A DNA stretch of 64,000 nt from the NCBI RefSeq assembly GCF_004353185.1, contig NZ_SMUS01000013.1, positions 1 through 64,000 on the forward strand. The letters run 5' to 3'. Positions 1 through 11,688 of this stretch are shown here, piece after piece. The notes under the pieces are model-generated. The model made no database searches. It saw only the letters and a program-made list of their open reading frames with translations, and was not told where the DNA came from. The first letter of the stretch is position 1, and each line of letters starts with the position of its first letter. A program made the translations under genes and the position numbers. Origin of the DNA: Clostridium cuniculi. GTDB taxonomy: Bacteria; Bacillota; Clostridia; Clostridiales; Clostridiaceae.

Positions 1-96
<96 letters not shown>

Positions 97-222
97 AAGT
101 TTAATCATTTGCTCAAATTACTTTGAGTCTTTATTTTAAGACTCTCAAAAGAATTGCTGGTTTACTTTAACTATATTCTGTTCAATTTTCAAAGACCATT
201 TACTCTGTCGCACCAAAGCGAC
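97..222 (-). promoter_or_regulatory. 16S rRNA leader with boxA-like antitermination sequence
   Basis: This is the transcribed leader between the nearest promoter and 16S rRNA. On the minus strand it holds the motif TCTTTGAAAATTGAACAG (about 178-196), which is typical of Firmicute rRNA leaders (boxA-like/processing region), and a small hairpin built on GAGAGTCTT / AAGACTC. The gene-free stretch 97-633 contains only this leader, the tandem promoters, an AT-rich segment (about 410-545) in which I see nothing, and the gyrA terminator. Confidence 0.7.
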
Positions 223-228
223 TTCTTT

Positions 229-257
229 ATCTTATCATCACTCTTTGCTACTGTCAA
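229..257 (-). promoter_or_regulatory. rRNA promoter P1 (proximal)
   Basis: On the minus strand there is a TTGACA -35 box (252-257), a 17-base spacer, and a TAAGAT -10 box (229-234). Transcription would begin near 222 and run into the 16S gene. The same TGATAAGATAA core is repeated in the upstream promoters. Confidence 0.85.
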
Positions 258-306
258 CAACTTTTTTTAAAAGTTTTTTTGACGTTTTGCTCAAGCAACG
301 TAATTT

Positions 307-335
307 ATCTTATCACTTACTTTCTAACATGTCAA
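307..335 (-). promoter_or_regulatory. rRNA promoter P2 (distal)
   Basis: A second copy with TTGACA (330-335), a 17-base spacer and TAAGAT (307-312) lies exactly 78 bases upstream of P1. A third TGATAAGATAA core lies at about 379-387, but the hexamer 17 bases upstream of it (GAAAAT) is a poor -35 box, so it may be a decayed third promoter. Tandem promoters fit a highly expressed rRNA operon beside the origin. Confidence 0.82.
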
Positions 336-547
336 CTTTTTTATGTTGTTTTTCTGTCAGTCATCAGCGACGTGTTTTATCTTATCATGTAGCTATTATT
401 TATTTTCAATTTATTTTATATTTATATTAATTTATTTTAATTATATATGCATTTTTCTCCTTTTTTCTTTATTTTTCTACTATTGATACACTAGGATAAG
501 AGTATTGCTGTATTACCCCTTAAATAATATTTTCACTCTAATTTTAA

Positions 548-600
548 TATAAAAAGTGGCAAATTATTAAATACTGTTAATAGTATTCATAACTTGCCAC
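548..600 (-). terminator. gyrA intrinsic terminator
   Basis: Downstream of gyrA on the minus strand the arms GTGGCAA / TTGCCAC enclose an inner AATACT / AGTATT pairing, followed by a run of T. The position just after the gyrA stop supports a transcription terminator. Confidence 0.75.
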
Positions 601-633
601 ATAATATAACTATTTTAAATAATAGTGCCTATA

Positions 634-3180
634 TTACTCTTCAGAATCTTCTTTTTGTGCTTCTTCAACTAATCTATCTAAACTAGTATCTTTATCATCT
701 ACATCACTTTCATTATCTGCACAAGCTTCTAATGTTAATTGTTCCTCATTATCATTATCGCCAGTACCAGTTATTTTAGCAATAGCTACTACTTTTTCCT
801 CTTCTGAAGTTCTCATTAATGTAACTCCCATTGCAGATCTACTAGTTACTGAAATATCAGAAACATTTATTCTTATAGCTATACCACTACTATTTATCAA
901 CATTAATTCATCTTCTGGACTACAAACAGTTGCTCCTACAACTTTACCAGTCTTTTCACTTATCTTGTAAGTAATAAGACCTACTCCACCTCTATTTTGT
1001 CTCTTATATTCAGTTAATGGTGTTCTCTTACCAAATCCATTTTCACTTATAACTAATAAATCTTCATTATCTGAAGCTATATCCATACAAACAGCTACAT
1101 CTTCATCTCTTAAATTCATAGACTTAACTCCTGATGCAGCTCTTCCCATAGGTCTTACATCTTGTTCATTGAACTTAATTGCATTACCATCTTGAGAAAC
1201 TATTATTATATCAGCATCTCCTCTTGTTACCTTAACTTTAAGAAGTTCATCTCCTTCTCTTAAGTTAATAGCAATAAGTCCACTCTTTCTTAAGTTCTTA
1301 AATTCTGATAACGGAGTTTTCTTAACTAAACCTTGTTTAGTTGCCATGAACAAGTATCCATCTACAATATTATCCCTAACAGTTAATACAGTTTCTATTC
1401 TTTCATCTTGTTCTATTTGAATAAGATTTATTATATTCGTACCCTTAGCTGTTCTTCCTGCTTCAGGTATTTCATATGCTCTCTTTTTATATACTCTACC
1501 TCTATTAGTAAAGAATAATACATCTGAATGAGTTGAAGTTACTAGCACGTGTTCAACGAAATCATCTTCTTTCGTAGACATTGCTTGTATTCCTCTTCCC
1601 CCTCTTCTTTGAGCAGAATATGTGTCAGCTGATATTCTCTTGACATACCCTGTATGAGTTAAAGTTATAACTGTTTCTTCTTCTTGAATTAAGTCTTCAA
1701 TATCAATATCATTTACAACTTTCTCTATTTGAGTTCTTCTTTCATCGTTATATCTAGCTTTTATTTCAAGTAATTCTTCTTTAATTACACCTAATAACAA
1801 TTCTTCACTTGCAAGAATTGAATTTAAATAATCAATAAGTTTCATTAACTCTGCATATTCTTCTTCAATCTTATCTCTTTCTAAGCCTGTTAATCTTCTT
1901 AATCTCATTTCTAGAATAGCAACTGCTTGCTTTTCTGATAATCCAAATCTTTCACTTAAAGTATTTTTAGCTATTTCACTAGTTTTTGATCCTCTAATGA
2001 TGCTAATTACTTCATCAATATTATCTAAAGCTATTCTTAACCCTTCAAGAATATGAGCTCTAGCTTGTGCCTTTTCAAGTTCAAATATTGTTCTTCTAGT
2101 AACAACTTCTTTTTGGAAGTTAATATAGTTAGATAATATTTGTTTTAGATTTAAAACTTGTGGTTCATTGTTAACTAAAGCTAGCATTATAATACCAAAA
2201 GTATCTTGCATCTTTGTATGTTTGAATAATAGATTTAATACAACATTAGGATTCGCATCCTTCTTTAATTCTATTACTATTCTCATACCTTCTCTATCTG
2301 ATTCATCTCTTAAATCTGATATTCCAACAATCTTTTTATCTTTCACTAAATCTGCAATACTTTCAATAAGCTTAGCTTTATTTACTTGGTATGGAATTTC
2401 TGTAACTACTATTCTATGTCTTCCATTTTCCTCTTCTATTTCAGTTTTAGATCTTACTACAACTTTACCTTTTCCTGTTTCATAAGCAGCTCTTATCCCT
2501 GATTTACCCATTATAATTCCACCAGTTGGGAAATCTGGCCCCTTAATACATGTCATAAGTTCTAATCCAGTAGCTTCTGGGTTATCTATTAACATTATAG
2601 TTCCATCTATAACTTCTCCTAAATTGTGAGGAGGTATGTTAGTAGCCATACCAACTGCTATACCTGATGATCCATTAACTAAAAGATTTGGGTATCTTGA
2701 AGGTAATACAACCGGCTCTTGTTCTTCGCCATCAAAGTTCGGCATAAAATCTACAGTATTCTTATTTATATCTCTAAGCATTTCTACTGCAATTTTATTC
2801 ATCTTTGCTTCTGTATATCTCATTGCCGCTGCACTATCACCATCTACAGACCCAAAGTTACCATGACCATCTACAAGCATATATCTCATGGAGAAATCTT
2901 GTGCCATTCTTACTAATGCATCATAAACTGATGAATCACCATGTGGATGGTACTTACCTAAAACTTCTCCAACTATTCTTGCACATTTTCTGTATCCCTT
3001 GTTTGGCTCTAGACCTAACTCTTGCATTGCATAAAGAATTCTTCTATGAACTGGTTTAAGACCATCTCTTACATCAGGAAGAGCACGCCCAACGATTACG
3101 CTCATGGCATAATCGATGTAGCACTTTTTCATTTCTTTATTTATATCTACATGTATAAATTTTCCTTCATTTAAGTTCAT
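634..3180 (-). CDS. gyrA: DNA gyrase subunit A
   Basis: GyrA is the breakage-reunion subunit of the A2B2 gyrase, which introduces negative supercoils with ATP. The 848-residue protein has the normal order: an N-terminal winged-helix and tower domain with catalytic Tyr122 (in AAMRYTEA), then C-terminal beta-pinwheel repeats with the GyrA-box QRRGGRG. The quinolone-determining segment reads [10 protein letters not shown] (78-87), so Ser83 and Asp87 (E. coli numbering) look wild type. The acidic C-terminal tail is common in clostridial GyrA. It lies 34 bases after gyrB and is probably co-transcribed with it, ending at the hairpin downstream. Confidence 0.98.
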   Translation of the reverse strand: MNLNEGKFIHVDINKEMKKCYIDYAMSVIVGRALPDVRDGLKPVHRRILYAMQELGLEPNKGYRKCARIVGEVLGKYHPHGDSSVYDALVRMAQDFSMRYMLVDGHGNFGSVDGDSAAAMRYTEAKMNKIAVEMLRDINKNTVDFMPNFDGEEQEPVVLPSRYPNLLVNGSSGIAVGMATNIPPHNLGEVIDGTIMLIDNPEATGLELMTCIKGPDFPTGGIIMGKSGIRAAYETGKGKVVVRSKTEIEEENGRHRIVVTEIPYQVNKAKLIESIADLVKDKKIVGISDLRDESDREGMRIVIELKKDANPNVVLNLLFKHTKMQDTFGIIMLALVNNEPQVLNLKQILSNYINFQKEVVTRRTIFELEKAQARAHILEGLRIALDNIDEVISIIRGSKTSEIAKNTLSERFGLSEKQAVAILEMRLRRLTGLERDKIEEEYAELMKLIDYLNSILASEELLLGVIKEELLEIKARYNDERRTQIEKVVNDIDIEDLIQEEETVITLTHTGYVKRISADTYSAQRRGGRGIQAMSTKEDDFVEHVLVTSTHSDVLFFTNRGRVYKKRAYEIPEAGRTAKGTNIINLIQIEQDERIETVLTVRDNIVDGYLFMATKQGLVKKTPLSEFKNLRKSGLIAINLREGDELLKVKVTRGDADIIIVSQDGNAIKFNEQDVRPMGRAASGVKSMNLRDEDVAVCMDIASDNEDLLVISENGFGKRTPLTEYKRQNRGGVGLITYKISEKTGKVVGATVCSPEDELMLINSSGIAIRINVSDISVTSRSAMGVTLMRTSEEEKVVAIAKITGTGDNDNEEQLTLEACADNESDVDDKDTSLDRLVEEAQKEDSEE

Positions 3181-3214
3181 GTACTCACCTCAACTAATAC
3201 TAAATACTTTAGTA

Positions 3215-5170
<1,956 letters not shown>

Positions 5171-5183
5171 CTAAATATTGGAC

Positions 5184-5444
5184 TTAAGGATTATAATCAA
5201 TATTTGTTCTCTTAGTTAAAGTAGATGATGAAATAGGTGATAAATACACCTTACTCATTTTATTAACTTCTGCTATAACAAATGATTTAGGACTTTCCTT
5301 TGAAATTTTTTCAACAAATCCGTCTTCTTCAGCCATTCTTAAAAATGATATTGTATCTGAACTATACATTGATGTCTGTAAATCAAAAATACCAATTACA
5401 TCCTTTATTGGTACCACTACGTTTTCTCCTAAATGTAAAAACAT
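5184..5444 (-). CDS. remB: Extracellular matrix regulator RemB (YaaB family)
   Basis: This 86-residue protein matches the DUF370/RemB family found between recF and gyrB in Firmicutes. In Bacillus, the RemA/RemB group are small DNA-binding proteins linked to matrix gene expression. Visible features are the start MFLHLGENVVVP, the conserved IFDL, and a central SPKSFVIAE strand. The upstream AAGGGAGGAGAT ribosome site is strong and the gene begins 13 bases after recF, so it is in the same transcript. The function in this organism is inferred from the family only. Confidence 0.88.
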   Translation of the reverse strand: MFLHLGENVVVPIKDVIGIFDLQTSMYSSDTISFLRMAEEDGFVEKISKESPKSFVIAEVNKMSKVYLSPISSSTLTKRTNIDYNP

Positions 5445-5457
5445 AAGATCTCCTCCC

Positions 5458-6543
5458 TTAGTTTAGGATTTCTCCATCCTTAACTTTAAAAACTTTAGAT
5501 TTATCATCTAAATATTCATACAAATCTTCTATTCCAGTACATGTAATAATGGTTTGTATATCTCCAATTGTGCTTAAAATATATCTTTTTCTACTAAAAT
5601 CTAATTCTGATAATACATCATCCAAAAGTAATACTGGATGTTCCCCTGTAAGTTCTTTTATTATTTTCAATGATGAAAATTTAATAGTTAAAACTGCAGT
5701 TCTTTGCTGTCCTTGAGAACCATAACTTTTAGTATCAATATCATTTATTAAAACAGTAAAATCATCTCTATGGGGACCTATAGATGTAATTCCTCTTTCA
5801 CAATCCCTGCTTCTATTTTTTTCTAAAAGCGAATAGAAATTTTCTTTTATGTTCTCTAAATCTTTAATAGTACTAATATATTTAAATTCAATTTTTTCTT
5901 TACCAGAAGTTATATCAGAATGAATTTTAGCAGAATATTTATTTAACTTTTGAATATATTCTAATCTATCTATTATTATATTATATCCAAATTCCACCAA
6001 TTGCATATCATAAACATCTAAAATATCTTTATTTATATTTCTATTTCTTAATATACTATTTCTTTCATTCAAAACTTTATTATACTGAACAAGATTATAA
6101 TAGTATTTAGGATTTAATTGGCATAATTCCATATCAATAAATTTTCTTCTTACACCGGGAGAATCCTTAATTATTTTTAAATCTTCCGGAGAAAACATTA
6201 CAACATTAAAATTTCCAAATAGTTCCCCTATCTTTTTTATTTTAATCTTATTTACTTGTATTGCTTTTTTTCCGTCCTTAAGAATGCTTATATCTATTCT
6301 CTTGTCTAATCTCTCTCTACCAACTGTAATACTTAATAATGCATTATTAGAGTTCCAATTGATAAGCTCTCTATCTTTTGACGTTCTATGAGATCTTGCA
6401 AAAGCACAATAGTATATGCCCTCTAATATATTAGTTTTTCCTTGGGCATTATCACCCATAAAAACATTAACATGTGGACCTAAACTTATATCCAATACAT
6501 TATAATTTCTATAATTCAGCATTTGCAATCTTTTAATAAACAT
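5458..6543 (-). CDS. recF: DNA replication and repair protein RecF
   Basis: RecF is an SMC-like ATPase that loads RecA at gapped DNA with RecO and RecR. The protein has a Walker A motif GDNAQGKTN near residue 31, the ABC signature SQGQQRTA, and Walker B VLLLDDVLSELD near the C-terminus. An upstream GTG (6550-6552) would add three residues, but that GTG is part of the AAAGGTG ribosome site, so I place the start at the ATG that gives MFIKRLQ, matching the family start. The length of 361 residues is normal. Confidence 0.96.
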   Translation of the reverse strand: MFIKRLQMLNYRNYNVLDISLGPHVNVFMGDNAQGKTNILEGIYYCAFARSHRTSKDRELINWNSNNALLSITVGRERLDKRIDISILKDGKKAIQVNKIKIKKIGELFGNFNVVMFSPEDLKIIKDSPGVRRKFIDMELCQLNPKYYYNLVQYNKVLNERNSILRNRNINKDILDVYDMQLVEFGYNIIIDRLEYIQKLNKYSAKIHSDITSGKEKIEFKYISTIKDLENIKENFYSLLEKNRSRDCERGITSIGPHRDDFTVLINDIDTKSYGSQGQQRTAVLTIKFSSLKIIKELTGEHPVLLLDDVLSELDFSRKRYILSTIGDIQTIITCTGIEDLYEYLDDKSKVFKVKDGEILN

Positions 6544-6610
6544 CTTAAACACCTTTAATTATAACATATTAAATTTAATAAGGATAAGTATTCTGGAAAA
6601 AATTAGTTAT

Positions 6611-6817
6611 TTAAACTACTTTGTAACTTTCCCCATTAAATTCAACTATGTCACCTTTATATAATTTTTTCCCTCTTTGTATACAAATTTCACCATTAAC
6701 TTTTACAAGTTCATCTAAAATATACATTTTAGCTTCTGATCCTAGTGAAGCTACTCCGGAAAATTTTAAAAATGAATCTAATTTTATAAATTCTGTACTT
6801 ATTTGTATTTCATTCAT
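6611..6817 (-). CDS. yaaA: S4-domain RNA-binding protein YaaA
   Basis: This 68-residue protein is a stand-alone S4-like domain, as found between dnaN and recF in most Firmicutes. The family motif is visible as FIKLDSFLKFSGVA followed by a lysine/glycine-rich strand and VEFNGESYKV. In Bacillus subtilis YaaA is implicated in 50S ribosome assembly; that role is from family knowledge. The ribosome site is weak (GAGAAG), suggesting translation follows from the dnaN transcript. Confidence 0.9.
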   Translation of the reverse strand: MNEIQISTEFIKLDSFLKFSGVASLGSEAKMYILDELVKVNGEICIQRGKKLYKGDIVEFNGESYKVV

Positions 6818-6862
6818 AACACTTCTCTTGTATATTTATTCAAATTTTATACAAGTTTCCTC

Positions 6863-7963
6863 CTATCTAACTAGTCTAACAGGTAAAACTAGGTATTTAG
6901 CACTATTACTATTTTTTCCTTTTATTACACATGGACTAACACTTGATGTCATCTCTACAACTACATCTTCTTCTTCCATATTCTTAAGAACATCTAGTAA
7001 GTATCTTGAATTAAATGCAATTTGAACTCCATCACCTTGCAGATTTATATTAACTTCCTCTCTAACTTTTCCCAATTGAGAATTAGAAGTTATAACTAAA
7101 GTATCTTCTTGAACATCTAATCTTATTAAATTACTATTTCCATCCTTAGCCATTAATGATGCTCTTTCAATTCCTTGTTGAAGATCTTGCTTTTTAACAT
7201 TGACTAATAATTTATATTCTTGTGGTAAAAGAGAAACATAATTAACAAACTTACCATCTAATAATCTTGAAATAATATTTGTATTATTAACATTAAATAA
7301 AATATGATTATTTGTGAATGTGATTTTTACGATATCAGTATTATCTTCTAATATTTTTGAAACTTCATTTAAAGTTTTTCCAGGAATAACAACTTCAATG
7401 TTATCATCTACATCTAATAATTCACTTCTAACGGCCAATCTATACCCATCTAATGCAACTAAATTTAATTCTTTATTTTTTACTTCAAAAAGTATACCTT
7501 GTAATATTGGTCTAGCCTCATCTTGAGCTATAGCAAATGATGTACCTTTTATCATATTCTTTAATAAGTTTTGAGGAACTTCAACACTAAGATCCTCATT
7601 TATACTTGGTAATGCAGGATAATCACTAGGATTCATGAAAACTAAATTAAACACTGATTTTTCACATGTAATTTGTATTAAATCATTTTCAGCTATTTCT
7701 ATTTTTACATCTGAATTTGGTAGTTTTCTTATGATTTCAGAAAAAATCTTTGAATCAATAACAATACTACCTTCTTTAATAACATCAGCTTCAACTTTTG
7801 TTTCTATACTTACATCCATATCTGAACCAATAAGAGTTAAACCTTCTTTATTAGCTTCGATATATATACCTTCTAATACAGGCATTGTTGTTTTTCCTGT
7901 AATTGCTTTAGTTACTATAGAAATACCCTCTTGTAATTTTTGTTTTGAGCATATTATGTTCAT
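6863..7963 (-). CDS. dnaN: DNA polymerase III beta subunit (sliding clamp)
   Basis: The sliding clamp tethers DNA polymerase III to DNA. The protein has three clamp domains of about 120 residues and ends in the conserved LPVRLVR. The reading frame extends 16 codons further upstream, but the start used here (MNIICSK) has a strong AGGAGGT site eight bases before it, while the upstream in-frame ATGs lack one. The result is 366 residues, the usual length. It follows dnaA across an oriC intergenic region of about 270 bases. Confidence 0.97.
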   Translation of the reverse strand: MNIICSKQKLQEGISIVTKAITGKTTMPVLEGIYIEANKEGLTLIGSDMDVSIETKVEADVIKEGSIVIDSKIFSEIIRKLPNSDVKIEIAENDLIQITCEKSVFNLVFMNPSDYPALPSINEDLSVEVPQNLLKNMIKGTSFAIAQDEARPILQGILFEVKNKELNLVALDGYRLAVRSELLDVDDNIEVVIPGKTLNEVSKILEDNTDIVKITFTNNHILFNVNNTNIISRLLDGKFVNYVSLLPQEYKLLVNVKKQDLQQGIERASLMAKDGNSNLIRLDVQEDTLVITSNSQLGKVREEVNINLQGDGVQIAFNSRYLLDVLKNMEEEDVVVEMTSSVSPCVIKGKNSNSAKYLVLPVRLVR

Positions 7964-8234
7964 AATTTTACCTCCTAAGTTATACACAGTTATCAACATT
8001 GAACTATGCAATATAATAAGATAAATATAATAAATAAATATAATAATAGTAGTAGTAAGGGCTGTGGATTTGTGGATAAGTACCGCCAGCCCTTATATTT
8101 CAACAAAATGCATGTAAAAAATACTGTGGATAAGTCGGTAATAAATTGATAGTCTTATCCACAGTATCCACACTGAAAGACTAAAAAATGACTTATCCAC
8201 AAAGTATTCACTAGTTATTATGTACAGTTGTTGA
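7964..8234. other. oriC, dnaA-dnaN intergenic part with DnaA boxes and DNA unwinding element
   Basis: Four perfect DnaA boxes (TTATCCACA) lie at 8071-8079, 8125-8133, 8155-8163 and 8193-8201; the first two are on the minus strand and the last two on the plus strand. Near matches sit at 8062-8070 and 8164-8172. Next to the first box is a short GC cluster (GGGC, 8059-8062), then six triplets on the plus strand, TAA TAA TAG TAG TAG TAA (8041-8058), which match the DnaA-trio pattern of Firmicute origins. A nearly pure AT tract (8010-8050) follows and is the likely melting site. Confidence 0.88.
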
Positions 8235-9593
8235 TTATTTTTGTGTTAGCTTTTTTGTTATATCGTTTATCGTATGTTCTAAGCTTTCGTCATTATTTAG
8301 AGTTTCTGATATTTTTTCATAAGCATGTATAACAGTTGTATGATCACGTCCGCCAAATTCCTCACCAATTTTAGGTAGTGACATGTCTGTAAGCTTTCTG
8401 CTTAAATACATAGCTATCTGTCTTGGATATGCTACATTTCTAGTTCTTCTCTGTGATTTTAGGTCTTCAACTCTTAAATTAAAATAAGCAGCGACTACGT
8501 CTTGAATTAGATCAATAGTGATGCTTTTATTTTGTTTATTTGAAATTATGTCTTTTAAAGCTTCTGTAGCTAAATCTACAGTTATTTCTCTATTTGTTAA
8601 TGATGAATAAGCAACTATTCTGATTAATGCTCCTTCAAGCTCTCTAATATTAGACTTGATTTTTGTTGCTATATAAACCATTACCTCATTAGGTACATTT
8701 AGATTTTCTACATCTGCCTTTTTCTTTAAAATAGCCATTCTTGTTTCAAAATCAGGAGCCTGAATATCAGCAATAAGCCCCCATTCAAATCTTGAACGTA
8801 ATCTATCTTCTAAAGTTGGAATTTCTTTAGGTGGTCTATCTGATGATAGAATTATTTGTTTGTTGGCGTCATGTAGAGTATTAAAAGTATGGAAGAATTC
8901 TTCTTGAGTTCGTTCTTTTCCTGCAATGAATTGAATATCATCTATTAATAGAATATCTACGCTTCTATATTTAGTTCTGAACTCTTCATTTTTATCATCT
9001 TTAATAGCATTTATTAATTCGTTTGTGAATTTTTCTGATGAAACATACACAACTTTAGCATTTGGATTGTTTTGAAGTATATAATGTCCAATAGCATGCA
9101 TTAAGTGTGTTTTACCTAATCCTACGCCTCCATAGATAAAAAGAGGATTATAAGCTTTAGCTGGAGATTCAGCAACAGCAAGAGATGCAGCATGGGCAAA
9201 TCTATTACTATTACCTATTACAAAAGAATCAAAAGTATACTTAGGATTTAATGTACTAGACATTTCATCATTAACTGTAACAGCTATATTATCCTTAGTA
9301 TTTTCCTTTTCTTTTTTTTCTTTTTCTTCAGCCTCTTGTATTTCAGAAGCAATTAAAAACTCTAAATTATACGTTTTAGAGCAAGCGGCTTCTATTGAAT
9401 TTATAACTAAATCCTTATATCTTTTTTCTAATATATCTTGAGTGAAGGAATTAGGGACACTGATTTTTATTGTGTTGGCTGATATGCATAGTGGCTCGCA
9501 GCTTTTAATCCAAGTGTTAAAACTAACCTCAGTTAACTCGCCTTTTATTATATTCAGGGTTTTTTCCCATAATTCTTTAAGCTCAGTCTCCAT
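8235..9593 (-). CDS. dnaA: Chromosomal replication initiator DnaA
   Basis: DnaA binds the oriC boxes, melts the origin and recruits the helicase. The 452-residue protein shows domain I (1-85), a variable charged linker rich in KEKE (about 88-105), the AAA+ domain with Walker [11 protein letters not shown] and Walker [10 protein letters not shown], and the domain IV DNA-binding signature [12 protein letters not shown]. The start has a GGAGGATA ribosome site. DnaA boxes flank the gene on both sides, so autoregulation is expected, as in other bacteria. Confidence 0.98.
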   Translation of the reverse strand: METELKELWEKTLNIIKGELTEVSFNTWIKSCEPLCISANTIKISVPNSFTQDILEKRYKDLVINSIEAACSKTYNLEFLIASEIQEAEEKEKKEKENTKDNIAVTVNDEMSSTLNPKYTFDSFVIGNSNRFAHAASLAVAESPAKAYNPLFIYGGVGLGKTHLMHAIGHYILQNNPNAKVVYVSSEKFTNELINAIKDDKNEEFRTKYRSVDILLIDDIQFIAGKERTQEEFFHTFNTLHDANKQIILSSDRPPKEIPTLEDRLRSRFEWGLIADIQAPDFETRMAILKKKADVENLNVPNEVMVYIATKIKSNIRELEGALIRIVAYSSLTNREITVDLATEALKDIISNKQNKSITIDLIQDVVAAYFNLRVEDLKSQRRTRNVAYPRQIAMYLSRKLTDMSLPKIGEEFGGRDHTTVIHAYEKISETLNNDESLEHTINDITKKLTQK

Positions 9594-10015
9594 TTAAGTA
9601 TCCTCCAAAAAAAGAAATTTTAAAAAATTATAAACAAGATATCAACAGAATTATTAACAGAAAAATGATTATGTTGACAAAGTTGAAAAAATTAATAACA
9701 TATTAACATTTTATGTAGATAATATAATCATAATATAGTTATCCACAGTTTTAAATATTATAAACATAAATATTATAAACAGCTAATAAACGCCCTATTT
9801 CTGACAATAATATGTAAAAAACTAAATAATTATTAAGAAAAATCGAACAAGTTATACACAGATTAATCCACAATTGTGGATAAGTTAAGTTATTCACATA
9901 TTTATTCACACTTATACTTAATAATATCATAAATCAATATAAGTTATCAATAAGTTATCCACAAATTTTAAACTGTGAATAACTTTATCAACAGTTTTGC
10001 GGAATTTAATTCATA
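9594..10015. other. oriC, region upstream of dnaA with DnaA-box cluster
   Basis: This gene-free stretch is the second half of the bipartite origin. Perfect TTATCCACA boxes are at 9739-9747 and 9955-9963, with a perfect inverted copy at 9875-9883. Single-mismatch boxes are at 9852-9860 (TTATACACA), 9890-9898 and 9902-9910 (TTATTCACA), 9974-9982 (TGTGAATAA) and 9985-9993 (TTATCAACA). The high box density over 140 bases (9850-9993) resembles the Bacillus incA/incB box clusters. The minus-strand dnaA promoter must also lie here; a TATAAT is present, but I see no convincing -35 partner. Confidence 0.85.
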
Positions 10016-10044
10016 TTGACAGTAAAAAGGTAAATATATATAAT
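10016..10044 (+). promoter_or_regulatory. Sigma-A promoter of the rpmH operon
   Basis: A perfect consensus promoter: TTGACA (10016-10021), a 17-base spacer, and TATAAT (10039-10044). It points into rpmH and lies immediately beside the last DnaA-box-like sequences. Confidence 0.9.
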
Positions 10045-10116
10045 AATAAAGTAACTTTAAATTGAGAAGTATAGTTTTTACTATAAAATAAATCACTCAA
10101 AGGGGGTGTATTTCGA

Positions 10117-10251
10117 ATGTTCATGACATACCAACCAAAAAAGAGACAAAGAAAAAAAGAACATGGTTTCAGAAAAAGAATGAGCACTGCTTCAGGAAGA
10201 ACTGTTCTTAAGAGAAGAAGACAAAAAGGTAGAAAAAAATTAACAGCATAA
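10117..10251 (+). CDS. rpmH: 50S ribosomal protein L34
   Basis: A 44-residue, very basic protein starting [18 protein letters not shown] and ending GRKKLTA, which is the classic L34 sequence. L34 is a late-assembling protein of the large ribosomal subunit. The start follows an AGGGGGTG ribosome site. Its place divergent from dnaA and before rnpA is nearly universal in bacteria. Confidence 0.97.
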   Translation: MFMTYQPKKRQRKKEHGFRKRMSTASGRTVLKRRRQKGRKKLTA

Positions 10252-10252
10252 G

Positions 10253-10275
10253 GGCCGCACTTTGTGGCCTTTTTT
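10253..10275 (+). terminator. Terminator or attenuator between rpmH and rnpA
   Basis: The stem GGCCGCA / TGTGGCC with a CTT loop is followed by six T residues. It probably reduces read-through from rpmH into rnpA, allowing L34 to be made in excess over the RNase P protein. Confidence 0.75.
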
Positions 10276-10315
10276 CTGCAAGTGCAGGAATTTTAAGGAG
10301 AATTTATTAAAACTT

Positions 10316-10669
10316 ATGATATATAAATTAAGAAAAAATACGGAATTCAGACTTGTCTACAGAAGAGGAAAGTCTTATGCTAATAAATTATTGGTTTTAT
10401 ATGTTTTCAATAATAAGAAAAATATAAATGATGAAAATCTACCATATAATAAGGTAGGTATTTCAGTAAGTAAGAAAGTTGGAAATAGCGTAGTTAGAAG
10501 TAGAAGTAAAAGACTTATATATGAAAGCTATAGATTAAATATGAAAGATATTAAATCAGGATATGATTTTGTTTTTGTAGCCAGAAGCGCTATAAATGAA
10601 AAAAAATATAGCGATGTAGAAGCTGCTATGATAAACTTATTTAAAAAGGCAGGAATATATTTGCAATGA
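10316..10669 (+). CDS. rnpA: Ribonuclease P protein component
   Basis: RnpA is the protein cofactor of RNase P, which matures the 5' ends of tRNAs. The RNR signature region appears as [20 protein letters not shown], with the expected [11 protein letters not shown] near the N-terminus. The frame is open for 18 more codons upstream, but the family start is MIYKLRKN. The AAGGAG site lies 15 bases from this ATG, which is longer than usual. The product is 117 residues and its stop overlaps the yidD start (ATGA). Confidence 0.94.
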   Translation: MIYKLRKNTEFRLVYRRGKSYANKLLVLYVFNNKKNINDENLPYNKVGISVSKKVGNSVVRSRSKRLIYESYRLNMKDIKSGYDFVFVARSAINEKKYSDVEAAMINLFKKAGIYLQ

Positions 10670-10878
10670 AAAAATTGCTTTTAACAATTATAAAGTTATA
10701 TCAAAAATATTATTCTCCTATGCGTCCAAGAAGATGTATATTTGTACCTACATGTTCTCAGTATGCAGTTGAAGCCATTACTAAGTATGGTGCTTTAAAG
10801 GGAGGATTTTTATCTATAAAAAGGATTTTGAGGTGTAATCCTTTTAACAAAAACGGGGGATATGATCCGGTAAAATAA
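10666..10878 (+). CDS. yidD: Membrane protein insertion efficiency factor YidD
   Basis: A 70-residue protein of the YidD family (DUF37) with the typical [26 protein letters not shown] and LRCNPF motifs. It is a small membrane-associated factor that assists YidC-dependent insertion. It overlaps rnpA by four bases and lies just ahead of yidC, as in most bacteria, so translational coupling is likely. Confidence 0.95.
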   Translation: MKKLLLTIIKLYQKYYSPMRPRRCIFVPTCSQYAVEAITKYGALKGGFLSIKRILRCNPFNKNGGYDPVK

Positions 10879-10890
10879 GGAGGCTATAGA

Positions 10891-11658
10891 ATGTGGAATG
10901 CGATAGTAAATGTAATGACGAAGATGTTCGAGGCTTTACATAATTTAATTATAGCATTAGGGGTACCAAAACACGCAGAAGGGGTTTCGTATGTATTAGC
11001 AATCATATTATTTACAGCGATAATTAGATTATTAATATTACCTCTTAATATTAAATCAACAAAATCAAATGCAAAAATGCAAGAAATTCAACCAGAGATG
11101 AAAAAACTTCAAGCAAAGTATGCAAATGATCCACAAAAATTACAATTAGAAACTTCTAAATTAATGAAAGAAAATAATGTTAGTATGTTTGGTGGATGTT
11201 TACCAGCATTATTACCTTTACCAATATTATTTGCTTTATATGGAGTGTTTAGAAATATAACAGCTACGCCAGGAGCTGATACATCATTCTTATTTATTCC
11301 AGATATTTTTGCTCCTCCAAGTGGAATTGGCTTTGTTTCAATTATATTAGCAATATTAGCTGCATTAAGCACTTATATACCATCATTATTATTGAGCAAA
11401 TCAATGCCTCAACAAGAAGGCGGAATGAATATGAGTACTATGAACATAGTTATGTCAGGGATGATGGGATTTATGTCACTTCAATTCCAACCAATATTAA
11501 TAATTTATTGGATAACTGGTGGAATAATTCAATTAATACAAACATATTTCTTAAATTATCTACCAGCGATGAAAAAGAAAAAAATTGAAGAAGAAAAAGC
11601 AGCACAAGCTAAAATTCAAAAAGCTAAAAAGTCTACACCAAAAACTAAAAAGAGATAA
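10891..11658 (+). CDS. yidC: Membrane protein insertase YidC/Oxa1
   Basis: YidC inserts and folds membrane proteins, alone or with Sec. The 255-residue protein is the short Gram-positive type. It shows several hydrophobic helices (about 22-42, 95-115, 130-160 and 180-215), the hydrophilic-loop signature KSNAKMQEIQPEMKKLQAKYANDP, and a basic C-terminal tail that may contact the ribosome. No lipobox signal is seen, unlike Bacillus SpoIIIJ. It is in one transcript with rnpA, yidD and khpB. Confidence 0.95.
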   Translation: MWNAIVNVMTKMFEALHNLIIALGVPKHAEGVSYVLAIILFTAIIRLLILPLNIKSTKSNAKMQEIQPEMKKLQAKYANDPQKLQLETSKLMKENNVSMFGGCLPALLPLPILFALYGVFRNITATPGADTSFLFIPDIFAPPSGIGFVSIILAILAALSTYIPSLLLSKSMPQQEGGMNMSTMNIVMSGMMGFMSLQFQPILIIYWITGGIIQLIQTYFLNYLPAMKKKKIEEEKAAQAKIQKAKKSTPKTKKR

Positions 11659-11688
11659 TTATCATATTTTCTAGGTGGTGAATAGGGT

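Noticed and set aside
245-430. 61-codon frame over the rRNA promoters
   Set aside because: It lies opposite to the tandem rRNA promoters, has no ribosome site and reads as low-complexity hydrophobic sequence.
8057-8096. Inverted repeat around the first DnaA boxes as a dnaA terminator
   Set aside because: The TAAGGGCT / AGCCCTTA arms could pair, but no T-run follows on the minus strand and the segment is better explained as origin sequence.
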